Shown here: positions 4,637-5,125 of the stretch, one piece after another | Layout: each line of letters opens with the position of its first letter | How positions within the stretch are numbered: position 1 is the first letter of the stretch | Source of the DNA: JAWLCA01 sp050485905 | GTDB taxonomy: Bacteria > Pseudomonadota > Alphaproteobacteria > Rhodobacterales > Rhodobacteraceae | Direction: 5' to 3' | Length of the DNA stretch: 5,125 nucleotides | Assembly (NCBI GenBank): GCA_050485905.1 | Contig: JBJHCH010000170.1 | Span: 1 to 5,125, forward strand | The notes under the pieces: generated by a model | What the model was told of the DNA's origin: nothing | What the model saw: only the letters and a program-made list of their open reading frames with translations | Database searches by the model: none | Translations under genes and position numbers: made by a program

Positions 4637-5119
4637 TCAGAGCCTGGCCAGGAGTTCCCTCAGCTCCGGCTCCGCCACGGCCTGCGCTGCCCTGGCGGGG
4701 GCCATCCACTTTCGCTTGCGCTTTGCAGCCTCGGGGAAGGTGTCGGCGAGTTTGTCCACCGTTACCCGAAACACGCTGACACGGCACGGCTTGGCCTGCC
4801 CGTTGCCGGCAATCTTGTCATAGGGGTAGTCGCCGACCGGCTCTTCGGTCACGGTGCCTTTCACCCCGGCTTCTTCCCATGCTTCCTGCAGGGCGGCGCC
4901 TGCGAGCGTGCGGCCGGCCATCGGCCAGCCCTTGGGCAGGATCCAGCGGCCAGTGTCCAGGCTGCGGATCAGCAGAACTTGCGTCTTGCTGCCCTTCCGG
5001 CGGGTGCAGAGGGCTGCAACCTGAACATGTTCGGCCCCGTCCATCAGCGGCAGGTCGCTCTTGCCGGGAATCTTGGCCAGCGGTGTTTCAAACATCTTCT
5101 CGTCCATCTGCTCGATCAC
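4637..5119 (-). CDS. Nudix hydrolase, DIPP-like
   Basis: Nudix enzymes hydrolyse a nucleoside diphosphate linked to another group, using a divalent metal held by Glu residues. The stretch RWILPKGWPMAGRTLAGAAL (58-77) and then QEAWEEAGV (78-86) aligns with the Nudix box. The metal-binding residues Glu79, Glu82 and Glu83 and Gly85 are present, while the first box Glu and the Arg are Arg70 and Gln78. The LPKGWP wording and the C-terminal W-M-A-P-x-x-A segment (138-144) resemble the DIPP/NUDT3-4-like branch (diphosphoinositol polyphosphate and Ap(n)A hydrolases). The natural substrate in bacteria of this branch is mostly unknown. The start is uncertain: GTG at 5117-5119, ATG at 5105-5107 or ATG at 5093-5095 are all possible, none has a good ribosome site, and the frame stays open to the window edge. 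It is separated from ffh by 272 bp and is likely its own transcription unit. Confidence 0.9.
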   Translation of the reverse strand: MIEQMDEKMFETPLAKIPGKSDLPLMDGAEHVQVAALCTRRKGSKTQVLLIRSLDTGRWILPKGWPMAGRTLAGAALQEAWEEAGVKGTVTEEPVGDYPYDKIAGNGQAKPCRVSVFRVTVDKLADTFPEAAKRKRKWMAPARAAQAVAEPELRELLARL

Positions 5120-5125
5120 GGATCT

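Overview
The window comes from a GC-rich alphaproteobacterium, most likely a member of the Rhodobacterales (Paracoccus/Rhodobacter type). This rests on base composition, the wording of the Ffh, RimM, S16 and TrmD proteins, and a remembered gene order for that group; no search was run. All seven real genes lie on the minus strand, so the operon reads from right to left. Open frames on the plus strand are shadows of these genes.

Layout in transcription order: a Nudix hydrolase of the DIPP-like type (4637-5119, start possibly outside the window); a 272-bp intergenic region with a branched inverted repeat, two candidate promoters and a chain of adjacent hairpins; ffh, the SRP GTPase (2847-4364); two tandem related GNAT acetyltransferases (2308-2850 and 1742-2311); an 82-bp gap carrying an 11-bp tandem repeat; an AroQ-type chorismate mutase (1363-1659); rpsP, ribosomal protein S16 (929-1336); rimM (402-911); and the first 135 codons of trmD (1-405), cut by the window edge.

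The ffh-to-trmD block looks like one operon. Three junctions are 4-base stop/start overlaps (ffh/GNAT, GNAT/GNAT and rimM/trmD), and two more gaps are only 17 and 26 bases. The theme is protein synthesis: co-translational targeting (Ffh), a small-subunit protein (S16), 30S maturation (RimM) and tRNA m1G37 methylation (TrmD). Two acetyltransferases of unknown substrate and a chorismate mutase for Phe/Tyr synthesis are inserted in it. The least explained parts are the structured leader upstream of ffh and the tandem repeat before the chorismate mutase. The coding genes are ordinary housekeeping genes; I see no mobile element, CRISPR array, tRNA, rRNA or defence system.
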